DNA of 64,000 nt from Owenia fusiformis (Eukaryota > Annelida > Polychaeta > Sabellida > Oweniidae): contig CAIIXF020000011.1 in the NCBI GenBank assembly GCA_903813345.2, positions 36,304,166 through 36,368,165 on the forward strand, written 5' to 3'. The notes under the pieces are model-generated. The model saw only the letters and a program-made list of their open reading frames with translations, was not told the origin of the DNA and did not search any database. Positions 48,753-60,735 of the stretch are shown here, piece after piece; positions within the stretch are counted from its first letter, which is position 1; every line of letters begins with the position of its first letter. Position numbers and translations under genes: made by a program.

Positions 48753-49037
48753 ATGAGTAATATCCGCCAGCGTCGCAGCAAACTCTCCAACTCAACCTCC
48801 AAGCAGACAAATGACACTCACACGAGAGAAGAGACATTAGATAAAGGAAAGAACAGAGTGAAGAAAACATGCGAAGAGGAATTAGAAACAGTTGAAGAAC
48901 AACGAGGATTAGTATGGAGGTTCCTGTTAACACCGAGTCTTGTGATTGGTGTGATATTATGTGTAGTACTTGGATGGGTGAACTCAAGATATATGTCAAC
49001 TCTCCATGAGAATGATATGTGGTTCTCCAATATACAG
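48753..49037 (+). CDS. DPY19L3: DPY19L3 coding exon 1a (residues 1-95)
   Basis: The exon encodes a cytosolic basic N-terminus starting MSNIRQRRSK, a transmembrane helix at about residues 56-78 (RFLLTPSLVIGVILCVVLGW), then the family signature TLHENDMWFSNIQ entering the ER lumen. It ends in phase 0 at ATACAG|GTAATC. DPY19L3 is a multi-pass GT-C enzyme that transfers mannose from dolichol-phosphate-mannose to carbon-2 of tryptophan in thrombospondin repeats in the ER. The first luminal loop, which starts here, contributes to the active site in this fold. Start chosen because MxxIRQRR is the usual beginning of the L3 paralogue. Confidence 0.93.
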
Positions 49038-49626
49038 GTAATCATCTAATCTAGCTCTGAAAGTCTAGAATAGAATAGACTAGAATTCAGGATGTCATAA
49101 TTAGAGACTTGTGAATTCATAAATTTAAGAATGTCTGTCTCCTATATGCATATCAGGAAATTATTTCACTACCAAAAAGTGGTGACATATTGTTGTGGTC
49201 TCCATTTTTTGTGGCGGCGGTTGGTGATTGGTGGTTGGGGGTTGGCACTTCCCATAACTTAACAAATACTGTTTGTACTGATCTCAATTTTTTCAAAATC
49301 ATCTACAAGTTGTCAGAAATTCAAATCTGACTTTAGATTTAAGATTTGACCTTCATTGACCTTCTCAAGGTCAAAAAAGGTCAAAAAGGTATTTTTTGAA
49401 TTTGCTTCAAATTGACCAAATTTGTTTTTCAAAAGCATCTATGAGATCTAAGAGGTTCAAATCTGACTTTAGGTTGGAGATTTTTTCCTTCAATGACCTT
49501 CTCATGGTCAAAAAGGTATTTTTTCAATTTTCAAATTGACCATTTTTTTAAAAAATTCAAAAATTCAAATCTGACTTAAAAACTCATAATATTGTGAGCA
49601 ACCTAGTGGTGACATTTTGTCATGTT

Positions 49627-50540
49627 TATTTGCATATCAGTAATAGCTTCCATAGGATCGATAGGTGATTATTTGCATATCATTAATAGCTTCGATAGGA
49701 TCGATTGGTGATTATTTGCATATCAGTAATAGCTTCCATAGGATCGATTGGTGATTATTTGCATATCAGTTATAGCTTTCATATGATCGATTGGTGATTA
49801 TTTGCATATCATTAATAGCTTCCATAGGATCGATAGGTGATTATTTGCATATCATTAATAGCTACCATAGGATCGATAGGTGATTATTTGCATATCAGTA
49901 ATAGCTTCCATAGGATTGGTAGGTGATTATTTGCATATCAGTAATAGCTTCCATAGGATCGATAGGTGATTATTTGCATATCATTAATAGCTTTGATAGG
50001 GGATTATTTGCATATCAGTAATAGCTTCCATAGGTGATTATTTGCATATCAGTAATAGCTTCCATAGGATTGGTAGGTGATTATTTGCATATCATTAATA
50101 GCTTCCATAGGATCGATAGGTGATTATTTGCATATCAGTAATAGCTTCCATAGGATTGGTAGGTGATTATTTGCATATCATTAATAGCTTCCATAGGATC
50201 GATAGGTGATTATTTGCATATCAGTTATAGCTTCCATAGGATTGGTAGGTGATTATTTGCATATCATTAATAGCTTCCATAGGATCAATAGGTGATTATT
50301 TGCATATCATTAATAGCTTCCATAGGATCGATAGGTGATTATTTGCATATCATTAATAGCTTCGATAGGGGATTATTTGCATATCAGTAATAGCTTCCAT
50401 AGGATCGATAGGTGATTATTTGCATATCAGTAATAGCTTCCATAGGATCGATAGGTGATTATTTGCATATCATTAATAGCTTCGATAGGGGATTATTTGC
50501 ATATCAGTAATAGCTTCCATAGGATTGGTAGGTGATTATT
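49627..50540. repeat. 43-bp minisatellite with an octamer motif in every unit
   Basis: The unit is GATTATTTGCATATCAGTAA, TAGCTTCCATAGGATCGATA, GGT; about 22 units, some shortened to 32-33 bp. Each carries ATTTGCAT, the reverse complement of the POU-family octamer ATGCAAAT, and most carry ATCGAT. It lies about 600 bp into intron 1 of DPY19L3. Confidence 0.9.
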
Positions 50541-50639
50541 TTAATCTATTTTTCTGTCCTCTGGAACTTTATCGCAGTATCTTCCAATCCACCCTGTCTT
50601 CTTTTTACCTGTTGTCCTTTTTATTTCACCCATAAACAG

Positions 50640-51600
50640 TTCCTTATTTTATATTGATCAAATTGGAATTGGTTCAAATTTTATATGCTGATGCCTAGGG
50701 ATAAAGGAGTTACGCTGAAGAAGAGATTTTTAGATTGGCTGCTATCAAAATGGCAGCCATTTTCATAAAAAAACATAATCTTTGATAACTCAAATATTAG
50801 GTTTAGGATTTGGTTATTTTAGATGCTGATGCCTAGGGATAAAGAATCTACCCTGAAGAAGAGATTTTCAAAATGGCTGCTAAATATCAAAATGGCCACC
50901 ATTTTTCGTAAAAAAATGTAATCTTTGATGACTCAAATATCAGTGAATGGATTTTTTGGAAATTGTATATGCTGATGCCTAGGGACACTGTAGCCTTGTA
51001 TGAGAAAGATTTTCGAAATGGCGGTTGAATTTCAAAATGGCTGCCATTTATCGTAAAAAAGGATTGTAATCTTTGATAACTCAAATGCTGATTGACGGAT
51101 AATAATGGTTTACATTTTATATGTTGATGCCTAGGGACAAGCAAGCTCTGCTCAATAAGGAATTTTCAAGATGGCCACTAATAAGCAAAATATGTTTTGT
51201 TCGGTGGGATTTGCTACTCCGTGGAGTTTGAACAGTCTGTCTTTCTAGTTTCACCTGCGCCGGCATCATTTCACAATAATACCCTTATTTTATACATGAT
51301 CCCCTTTAATTTTATATTAGTCCCCCATATTTTGCATTTATTTTATCTTCCTTATTTCACCCTAGTAGCCATTTTGTTTTTATTTCAACTTGACTGTTTT
51401 TCTAGTTTCACCTGCGTCGGCATCATTTCACAATAATACCCTTATTTTATACATCGATCCCCTTTAATTTTTTTATATTAGTCCCCCATATTTTGCATTT
51501 ATCTACCTTATTACACCCTAGTAGCCATTTTGTTCTTATTTCAACTTGATTCCCTTTTAACCGCCACTCATTTGCTGAATAGACAAATGAACAAGACTTA
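50640..51600. repeat. AAAATGGC-type tandem units and a 158-bp duplication
   Basis: Four units of about 145 bp share GCTGATGCCTAGGGA and TCAAAATGGCTGCCATTTT (50680-51190). They end at TTCGGTGGGATTTGCTACTC, like the end of the CCGT-led element at 5160. A ~158-bp segment (TTTCTAGTTTCACCTGCG ...) then occurs twice in tandem (51241-51397, 51398-51550). Confidence 0.65.
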
Positions 51601-51611
51601 ATTGTATTGTT

Positions 51612-52360
51612 GGCTCACACAGTGAGCCTATGGGATCGACCAGGCGTCCGTCCGTCCGTTTGTCCGTCCGTCCGTCAACATTGGCTGCACAAATTAAAAC
51701 TGCTATTCGGATTGAGTCATATCCACAGTCATTTTATGCATATCCATAATGCCTATTTGACCTATCATCGCCATTTCCTAAGTTCGCCCCGTTTCCGAGA
51801 AATTGCTGATTTTGACGTCAAAAAGTCAAATTTTCTGTAAATACTAGACACTTTGTTGAAGTAGAACTTTCAAATAACTTGTAGTAGTTGCTGTATATGC
51901 AACTTATGTCCTCTGAAGATTTCAAAGCTCTTGGAATTACAGTTTCTGGTGTTTACTCTATAAAATTTGACAAAAAGTAGGACTTGGGTCATTTTCAGGA
52001 AACTTTCTCATGTATTAGTCAATGGCAGGTTTTGTGATTGACAAGTATCTCAAAGTTTGCCTTATACTTCATCATTTCTTGCAATGAATTACATCATTAC
52101 TAGATTTAAGCATTCCCTACATATTGCTCAATATATGTCAGCATCAAATTTTTACCGTTTTTGAGATATTTGACGTCAAAAAACAGTAAAAATAAGTTAT
52201 TTTTTAACTTGCTTCAATTTGACCAATTTTTAATCTGAAAATCATCTACAAGTTACCAGGAGTTCAAATCTGACATTAGTTTTAGGATTTGACCTTTACT
52301 TGACCTTCAGTGACCTTTGAAAGGTCAAAAAAGTTGATTTTTCAAATTGATTTTTGGATG
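51612..52360 (+). repeat. palindrome-led CCGT repeat
   Basis: The perfect palindrome GGCTCACACAGTGAGCC (51612-51628) stands 15 nt before a CCGT tract (51643-51677). The following sequence has no long tandem structure here. GACCTTTGAAAGGTC-type stretches (52250-52330) resemble 49330-49600 and 53150. Confidence 0.6.
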
Positions 52361-53096
52361 CAAAGGATAGGTATCGATATGGAGAACTGAATTCAACAAT
52401 GTTTTTCTCTTAAACCAAACATTCTGTAAGAAAACATTGTATTTTATGTAATGTTAACTGATTGACAACAATTTAATGCAAAAATTATTTAGAAATATTT
52501 TATATAACTGTTTTTGTTAACATTTTTTGTTTTTTTAGTGCAATTGTTTTTGCTCCTTTCTACCAATTCTTGAGAATGAAATAAAATGTCTTTCCGAACC
52601 TTGTTGGAACAAAATAGCATATACAACATGTTTTTAGCCCTCTCAATATTAAAGTTATACAAAGGAATTTTTGGTTCATTTTAAAAAAGTATTCAAAAAG
52701 TATTCAAAACAAACTCCCCCCAAAATAGATAAAAATCAAGAAAAAACTTTTATTTCATTAACAAGATACTTTTTTAAAATCAACCAAAATGTCCTTTGTA
52801 CAATTACAATATTGAGAGACCTAAACATGTTGTGTTTATGTCTTTTTGTTCCAATGAGGTTCGGAAAGATGTTTCATTTCACTCTGGAAACATGATACCA
52901 AGAACAAAACAAGTGTTTGATGTGTTTTTTAAAACAATATAGATGAAAGTATATTTATCTATTTCAAATTATATTGTTACCATTCAAAAGATGGCCATTA
53001 AATTGACAATTTGTAAAATTTTCAGAAATTTTTGATGACTGGTTTAAGAGAAACGAATGTTCAAAAAGTTCGCCATATCGATACCCATTCTTTTGG
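52361..53096. mobile_element. inverted-repeat element (~735 bp)
   Basis: AAAGGATAGGTATCGATATGG at the left faces CCATATCGATACCCATTC at the right; further arms pair 52540-52680 (CTTTCCGAACCTTGTTGGAA, AACATGTTTTTAGCCCTCTC) with 52790-52925. A lone end with the same GGATAGGTATCGATATGG occurs at 61139. The 74-codon frame inside is not supported. Confidence 0.65.
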
Positions 53097-53404
53097 TCAG
53101 CTTAATCACAAAAGACCTTACTGAGCTCTGAATAAGTAAAATTTTCAAGGTCAAAGGTCATCAAACTAGGTCAAACAACTGTGCTATCTAAGTTTCTCAA
53201 AGTTTGAGACTACAAATCTAAATCAACATTTTTGTTTGAAAGTCAGGATATACATTCCTCTGAAGGTTCCAAATGGTGTGAGCACTGGACCGTGGGTCCT
53301 ATTTTTTATTTATTTTTTGGATGGACCAAATCATACATTTTATTACTTGTTCTATCATCTATAATCTAACATGCTAATGTAATATAGTAAGTGGAGTTTG
53401 TTTT

Positions 53405-54202
53405 GCCAGCCCATTGCCAGATATGGTTCAGTATATACTGACAAGTATACTTCAGTATATACTGACAGACCTACTTTTAGTCTAGTTTCAGTATACTTTC
53501 AGTCAATGTCCCATATTAAAATTGCATTGGCAGGTACATGTATGTTTCAACTATGGTAATTAGATCTACCAGTATGGTTTCAGTCTACTTTCAGTGTATA
53601 CCCATTGGTATACAGTCAGTCTAATTCAGTATATACGTAAAGGTATACTTTCAGTAAATTTCAGTCTAACCCAGGCACATTTCAATTGAGCTTATGTTTT
53701 AGTCGAGACCAATAGCTCTGCTTTCAGTCTGATTGAGTCAAGAACTTGTCTGCTTTCAGTCTAGATCAGTATGGAGGGTTATCTTATGATCCTACCAATC
53801 AGATACTTAACATTTAAAATCATTCTGCAGATGAAAAAAAATAATGCATGTAATTTGGATAGCAGTCTTACTTTACATTACATTATCTCATTAATTAGAT
53901 GCAGGTGTATGAAGACTTCTTAAAGACATACCACAAATGTAAAGTAAAACAGGTATACTTTTAGTCTATTCATTATTTATCAGAGTTTATTTGGTATGCT
54001 TTCAGTATACTATTGAAAATCATAAGTAAAACTGGTATACTTTCAGTATATTCAGTCTGTTTCAGTCTCTTCATATCTATTTACAGATCTATATTCAGTA
54101 TATGTACCTATTAATTGGTCTGGTATCAGTCTATACCTATCAACAAGGTATAATTTTAGTCCACTTTTGGTATATACTGACTAGACCTGGCAATAGGCTG
54201 GG
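53405..54202. mobile_element. inverted-end element packed with TTCAGTATA motifs
   Basis: Ends GCCAGCCCATTGCCAG and the complement CCTGGCAATAGGCTGG. The 800-bp interior is filled with irregularly spaced TTCAGTATACTTTCAG, TATATACTGAC and TTTCAGTCTA motifs on both strands. Reads like decayed tandem or subterminal repeats; superfamily unknown. Confidence 0.5.
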
Positions 54203-54595
54203 TTACAGGGAATCATGTTTTGTTCCTGTATCATGTATGTATGTTAAGCATTATAATTTTATGGATGTAAAATAATCCATTATATTAATTACAAAACCAT
54301 AAATGTAGAATATTTATATAAAAACCAAGAATCAATGGTAACCCAAAAAGAAAAAGCAGCATCAAGCATCAAATTTGAGTTTCAATCTCATGGAAATTGC
54401 ACAACATTATGAAGTAACCCGATTGTGAAAATGGAAATGATTTGAAGAAAAAATGATCTGGGAACTGGAAACATAAAATATAATTAATTCACCACCTAAC
54501 AACTACCTCATCCCATTCCATAACCTATCAGTATGACTGGTTATATGCATGAGACTGCCTGGAGAATGATTTGCCTCAGCAATATTTCACCTGAC

Positions 54596-55036
54596 AATAG
54601 ACTAAATGCAGTAGAAATGATCTTGATTTAAGTTATTAAATATTCAAATTTCAGTCAAAGTGATGTCATATTTGAAATCTACATGTAAAAGTACATCTAG
54701 AAGTATAGTTTCGAAGATTGTTTATCAACTTTGAAGTTTTTAATTTTTTTTTGAAAATGTGACTTCTAGTTTGGGTTGATTCCCCATAGACCCCATATTA
54801 CAAAATCATAAAAAGTGAAATATCTTTTCTTGTATTGGACGTATAACATTTCCTTTTACTGGACATATTTTAATTTGCATAACTATTCAATGCATAAGGG
54901 TTATATGAAAACTGAACCACTAAAACAGATGTAATTTAAGTTAAAGGGAACTTTCTACTATACCCACCATGCTATCTGACCCGAACGAGCCACCTGGTGG
55001 AGAAACTGGTAACAACCTACTCGCATTTGCGTTATT
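54596..55036 (+). mobile_element. MITE family A, copy 4 (~441 bp)
   Basis: Matches copies 1-3 (TTCCCCATAGACCCCAT, TGACCCGAACGAGCCACC) with the AATAGACTA-type left end and TTGCGTTATT right end. Confidence 0.8.
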
Positions 55037-55075
55037 GGTTGGTCATGAAATATTGACAGCAGGAGAGAAAGTTAT

Positions 55076-58000
55076 TACTCCAGTAAAACCGCTGTATATT
55101 TTCATAAATAAATGAAAAAATTGCACACCATAGCAAACCTGGTGTAATCAATAGCCATTGGTAAGTAAAACAACATATCAAAAATCTAGAAAAATCTAAC
55201 TAGTGGAAAACCTTAAAATCATCATTTATATCCCCTGGGGTAATTTTATGAAGGGGTACTGTGATAAACATTAATAATTCCTGTTATATAACTTCAATCA
55301 CAATGAAATCTTCAGAGATCATGCACATATATATAGTTAGTTGTCACAGCAAGTTTGATATCAATTGGTCTATTGGTTACTATATCAACACAATTTAATT
55401 GCTCAAATCTTTAATAGTTCAGGTAAATCCGAAGCTTCCTATAATAATAGATGTTGTCATTTCTCTTCAAATCATTTAAAAATGAACATTAAGTTACCCT
55501 AAAAACATATTTGGGGAGTGTTTAACAAGATACCATCATTAATATGATGAATTATATGATAACTTTGACTCTGTACTCTATTCTATTAGGTGACTACCAC
55601 TCTATCTACCCAAAAGTGGGCGTGGCACTTTTTGGCGATCAATTCATAAAAATTACATTTCTACAGGATCAGTCACTGTGATATTTATAGTGCTTATGGA
55701 TACTGATGTTATTCTTTAATATGGCGAGTCTGTACTTGATTGGTCAAGGGTTGCCATGGTAACAGACCATAATAAACGCAAATAGTGTACTGCAATATGT
55801 TATTTTATAACATGGAATATGATTCAACCCCCAGCATATATGATGTGCTTCAATACCAAGAACATATCATCCTAAAAAAAAATCTTAATCTATGATTACT
55901 ATAGCATTAAGAGCCTAGGATGGGTACAGCCTCTATGAGTCTAAGATGGTACAGTCTCCAGACCCCTAGATGATACAGCCTTTAGATATAACATGGGATC
56001 TGTCTCCAGAGATGGTAGACCCTTCAAAAGCTGATTGCTATAGCATTCAGAGCCTAGGATGGGTACAGTCTTCACGAGTCTCCAGTCTCAGATGGTGCAG
56101 CCTCCAGACATAATATGGGAGTTTCCAGGGTCTAAGATGGTAGAGCCTTCAGACCCTGAGAAGGTTCAGCCTCCAGATATGAGAAAATGGTTTAGTCTAT
56201 GAGTATAACAATCAGAGTCTAATATGGCTTTAGCCACGAGAGTCTAATGGGTACATCTTCTTCTATGATGGGTAGAACCTCCATTTCCAAGAGTAAAAGA
56301 TAGTCCAGCCTCTATCATCAAAAATTGACACAGCCTAGTGTCTACTTTCTAATATAGTACAACCTCCAGAGTATAATATGAATTCATCCTCCAGAGACTA
56401 ATATGGTGTAGCATCAATATGGATTCAGCCTCTAGAGTCAAAGCTGAAAGATGGGTAAAGACTCCATGAGTCTTACGATAGTATAGCCTACAAATGAGAT
56501 GGTATAGCGTCCAAAAGTCTAAGATGGTATAGTCTCCAGAGTCCAAGATGGTACAGCCACCAGAGTATAATATGAATTCAGCCTCTAGACTAATATGATG
56601 TAACTTCAGAGTATAATATAGATTCAACCTGTAGAACAAATATAGTACAGCCACAATAGTACCTGATTTCTATGACTGTCAGAGTCCAAGATAGGTACAG
56701 CCTCCAAGATTCTAAGATAGTACAGCCTATAAGAGTCTGAGTTGGTATAGCCTCCAAGAGTCTAAGAGGGTATAGCCTCCAGAGTCTACAATGGGTATAG
56801 CCTTCAAAAGTCAAAGATGGTACAGCCTCCAGAGCCTTTGATGAGTTCTGGGAATAGCCTTCAAGAGAAGACGGTACACTTTCCAGATGCAGTGTCTATG
56901 ATGGGCCTCTAAGAGTCTAAGATAGTACAGCCTCTCCAGAGTCTATGATATAGTCTCCAAGAGTCTAAGATGGTACAGCCTCTAGAGGCTTAGAGGGTTT
57001 AGCCTTAAGTGTTTAATGGGTACATCCTCAATAGTCTACAATGGGTACAGCTTTCCATAATCTAAGATTCATACAGTTTACAAAGTCTAAGTTGGTACAT
57101 CTTCTAGAGTCTAAGATGTCAAGAATCGACATTTTGTCACATATAACACCAATCTGTGGTTAATAAATGAGTCTAAGATGGTACAGTCTCTAGAGTTTCA
57201 GAGAATTTAGCCTCTAATTTTTAATGGTACATCCTCCAGAGTCTACAATGGGTACAGCATTCATAATCTAAGATTAATACAGCCTACAGAGTCTAAGTTT
57301 GTACATCTTCTAGATGTCAGGAATCACCATTTAGTCACATCTAACACCAATCTGTTATTAATAAATGGGTGTAAGATAGCACAGCCTCTAGAGTCTTAGA
57401 GGGTTTAGCCTTTAATGTTTAATGGGTACATCCTCCAGAGTCTACAATGGGTACAGCATCCATAATCTAAGATCAATACAGCCTACAGAGTCTAAGTTGG
57501 TATATCTTCTAGAGTCTAAGATGTCAGGAATCACCATTTAGTCACATATAACACTGACAAGCTGTGATAAATAAATGGGTCTAAGATGGCACAGCCTCTA
57601 GAGTCTTAGAGGGTTTAGCCTCTAATGTTTAATGGGTATATCCTCCAAAGTCTACAATGGGCACAGCATCCATAATCTAAGATTGATACAGCCTACAGAG
57701 TCTAAGTTGGTACATCTTCTAGAGTCTTAGATGTTACATATAACACCAATATGTGATTAATAAATGGGTCAGGAAATGCTTTGACAGACTGATGGGCAGA
57801 CAGACAAACAGAGCAGTATTATAACAAACAGCATTATTAGTTGTGTTAACACAGCAAACGCATATCAATATCATCCAAACTTGTATTTGTTGAAAAAAGA
57901 TTATACACTAAAACATTTCTTAAGGATGGATGTAATAAACAATTTGTTAAGGTATAAGGATTGCCTGAAATGATCTCTACCCACATCCTATTTACATACA

Positions 58001-58694
58001 TTATCTTGTGTTACTATGGCAACCAATCGACAAAACATGTTTAGACTCACCATACCAGATAATAACATATGTATCAATCTGTCAATGAGCCTTGTAAATA
58101 TGATTCTGTAAACATGGAATTATTTTGAAATGTAATAACAAAAAGCGCCAAGCCCACTTTGTGGTAAATCGCTTAGTAGTTATCAAACATGAATAGAGTC
58201 CAAAGCCAAATATGTCAACCTATTCATAGATTACTAGTAATCATGTTATCTTGTTGTAAACACCTTCAATATGTATTAAGCTCAACTTTGCATTCATTTT
58301 GAGAAATTAAAAATGACAAGCTACCATCCGTTTGTAGGGACACAGTTGATTTATCTTTAATATGTTCAATATTTTGCAGTTAAATTGTGTTGCCATGGTA
58401 ACCAATAGTCCAATCAAGATTAAACTTTCCATGACTACTAACCAAACATAGATGCATGATCTCTGAAAATTTGAATGTGATTGGAGGCACATAACAGAAA
58501 ATATAAATGCTTATCATAGTACCCCTCATAAAATAAGATCAGGGGGTACAAATAGTGATTTTTACATGTTTTCCACTACTTAGATTTTTCTAGATTTTTG
58601 ATATGTGTTTTAACTCATCAATATGCATTTGTTGCACTAGGTTTAATTAGGTGTGCAATTTTTTCATTTATTTTTGATAATTTTACTGGAGTAT
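55076..58694. mobile_element. large inverted-repeat element (~3.6 kb) with minisatellite core
   Basis: The left arm (55076 to about 55700) and right arm (about 58120-58694) pair in inverted orientation with moderate divergence: ACTCCAGTAAAA / TTTTACTGGAGT at the ends, AAATCTAGAAAAATCTAA, and GTGGGCGTGGCACTTTTTG versus CAAAAAGCGCCAAGCCCAC inside. The core is the repeat block 55905-57780. No transposase frame seen. Layout resembles the 8400-11499 element. Confidence 0.65.
55905..57780. repeat. irregular GTCTAAGATGGTACAGCCTC repeat array
   Basis: Short units of about 25-30 bp (GTCTAAGATGGTACAGCCTC plus CAGA) are highly diverged. From about 57110 they form four higher-order units of about 200 bp, each with GTCACATATAACACCAAT, TTAATAAATGGGTC and CATCCTCCAGAGTCTACAAT. 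Confidence 0.7.
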
Positions 58695-58965
58695 ATGTAA
58701 ATCAGCAACGTTTGAGATCATTCTGAATGCAAGCAGGAAAACTGTAAACCCGTCTGTAATATTTAGTGGATTTATGTAAATCAGCTACGTTTGAAATCAT
58801 TGTGAATGTAAGCAGGAAAACTGTAAACCCATCTGTAATATTTAGTAGATCTATGTATGTATGTATCTTTATTTCCCACATATGTGCGGATTTCATATGA
58901 ACTTATATTACAGGCGCATTGACACTAGTAAACTGCTAGTGTCATTAACAATAAACTTACAATTT
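58695..58965. repeat. 82-bp tandem duplication and small hairpins
   Basis: ATGTAAATCAGCAACGTTTG ... AACTGTAAACCCGTCTGTAA occurs twice in tandem (58695-58857), followed by GTATGTATGTAT, CCCACATATGTGCGG and GACACTAGTAAACTGCTAGTGTC. No gene. Confidence 0.6.
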
Positions 58966-59530
58966 TAAAGACAAGACAAGATTAAATGAGAGAATGAGAA
59001 AATATATCTTGCTTTTCCTAATTAGACTTTTTTGTTGTTTTATGATTTAAGATCATTTGAATAGGCACACATGGAAGTGTTAGGCAAATAAATTGATCCA
59101 ACAAAATCTTCTCATACATAATGAAACATGTCATCCAATGCAATCAAAACTAAATATATATATTAGTTTGATACAGGGAGTTGCTACTCAAATTTAGATT
59201 GATTTAATTGAAGTGAACATGTTTAAAATGTTGTCATTAAAGGATCAATAGCTGTAACTCTCATCCTAAATAACTTATTTGAAATTCATAATGATATGGG
59301 ACAATCAATATAGACTTGGACACAAAACTATTCAAAATTATAAAAACACTCAACGTTTTTAGGTTTTAAAAACAATTTTAAATTCAGCTTTACATGATAT
59401 CTATCTATAGTGATTGTCTAAGTTACATCATTATGATTTTAAGTGATTATTACAGCTATATGGAGCCTTTCATTTGTGCTTCTAATAAATTTCAGAATAA
59501 AAGAGACTGTATTGCCCAAAAACTGTCATA

Positions 59531-59755
59531 ATGGGTTATGGGTTATTGCGTCAACGAAGGAAACAGCAGCATTTCAAAACAATTAAACAATACAAGGAAA
59601 ATGAATCTAGAAATGATAAGATAGATGTATATCATAATATGTTTTGGATATTCTACAATATTGCTGGACTCATTGTACTTCTGCATCTAGCACAAACTAC
59701 TTTGAATTATTTAAAAGAGCTACATGAGAATTACAGTTACTTCTCACATATTAAT
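59531..59755 (+). CDS. DPY19L3: alternative DPY19L3 first coding exon 1b (75 codons)
   Basis: The ATG at 59531 opens a frame starting MGYGLLRQRRKQQHFK, then a hydrophobic helix (FWIFYNIAGLIVLLHLAQ, about residues 38-57), then YLKELHENYSYFSHIN. This parallels exon 1a: RQRR near the start, one membrane helix, then LHEN-x3-FS-x-I. It ends AAT|GTAATA, giving a donor in phase 0, the same phase as exon 1a, so it would join exon 2 in frame. An acceptor (AAATTTCAG) lies 37 nt upstream of the ATG, as for exon 1a. Inferred to be a duplicated, possibly mutually exclusive first coding exon; an inactive duplicate is possible. Confidence 0.65.
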
Positions 59756-59795
59756 GTAATAGACTAGGGATATCCATAATTTACATGACTTATAG

Positions 59796-60256
59796 TGTAG
59801 GTGTAGGTTTGCTAAGATATATGATATAACTCCCGCAACAATAAGATGACATTTTTATGAATAATACAGTATAAACTAAACAATATACTGTAGATGTAGT
59901 TTTTGTAAGATATATGATATAACTCCGGAAACAATAAGATGACATTTTTATGAATAATACAGTATAAACTAAACAATATACTGTAGATGTAGTTTTTGTA
60001 AGATATATGATATAACTCCGGAAACAATAAGATGACATTTTTATGAATAATACAGTATAAACTAAACAATATACTGTAGATGTAGTTTTTGTAAGATATA
60101 TGATATAACTCCGGAAACAATAAGATGACATTTTTATGAATAATACAGTATAAACTAAACAATATACTGTAGATGTAGTTTTTGTAAGATATATGATATA
60201 ACTCCGGCAACAATAAGATGACATTTTTATGAATAATACTGTATAAACTAAACAAC
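59796..60256. repeat. 93-bp tandem array, five copies
   Basis: The unit runs from ACTGTAGATGTAGTTTTTGT through AACAATAAGATGACATTTTT to AACTAAACAATAT; the middle three copies are almost identical. At 93 bp (31 codons) it yields open minus frames of 147 and 156 codons, which are artefacts. It begins 40 nt after exon 1b. Confidence 0.9.
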
Positions 60257-60644
60257 TCATGATTATATGAAATGTTGGAAGGTCATGTGCCCAAACCCTG
60301 AATATTCAATGTAAATTTGTATTAATGAAATAAACCTATTGATTAAAAAACTACTCCTGATATATTACTATGAAATAATGTTTGTACGCTTTGATTGCAG
60401 TAGTGTTTTCCATTTGTGTCATATGTGTGACTCATTTATTGCATTTGAGGTTTTCCACATATAGAGGTTCATTTAACATTAAGTTGAAAAGTGTTCCACT
60501 TGGTTGTTGTTCCACCAGCAGAGGCATTCCAATTTACAAGTTTTACTTTACATTATTTTCATGCAGAATGATGACTTATACCTGGTACATCATAGCAGTA
60601 TAACAGAAACTTCAATTCAACTTCAATTCATTTATGTTTTTCAG

Positions 60645-60735
60645 GAAGTTGAGAGGGAAATCTCATTCCGTACAGAACAGGGACTTTACTATTCCTACTA
60701 CAAACAAATGATCAAAGCGCCATCTATTCAGCAAG
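60645..60735 (+). CDS. DPY19L3: DPY19L3 coding exon 2
   Basis: Encodes EVEREISFRTEQGLYYSYYK and QMIKAPSIQQ (30 codons plus one base). Acceptor TTTTTCAG, donor G|GTATGT, phase 1. This luminal stretch, with its REISFRTExGLYYSY block, is the most conserved part of the DPY19 family. Confidence 0.95.

Larger units (their letters stand above)
49038..60644 (+). other. DPY19L3: DPY19L3 intron 1 (11.6 kb)
   Basis: GT-AG intron, phase 0, filled with tandem arrays and inverted-repeat elements listed separately, and containing alternative exon 1b. Confidence 0.85.

Noticed and set aside
49627-50540. CRISPR-like array of regularly spaced repeats
   Set aside because: Repeats are contiguous with no unique spacers, and the genome is clearly eukaryotic; it is a minisatellite.
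59790-60260. Minus-strand frames of 147-156 codons after exon 1b
   Set aside because: Product of the 93-bp tandem unit.
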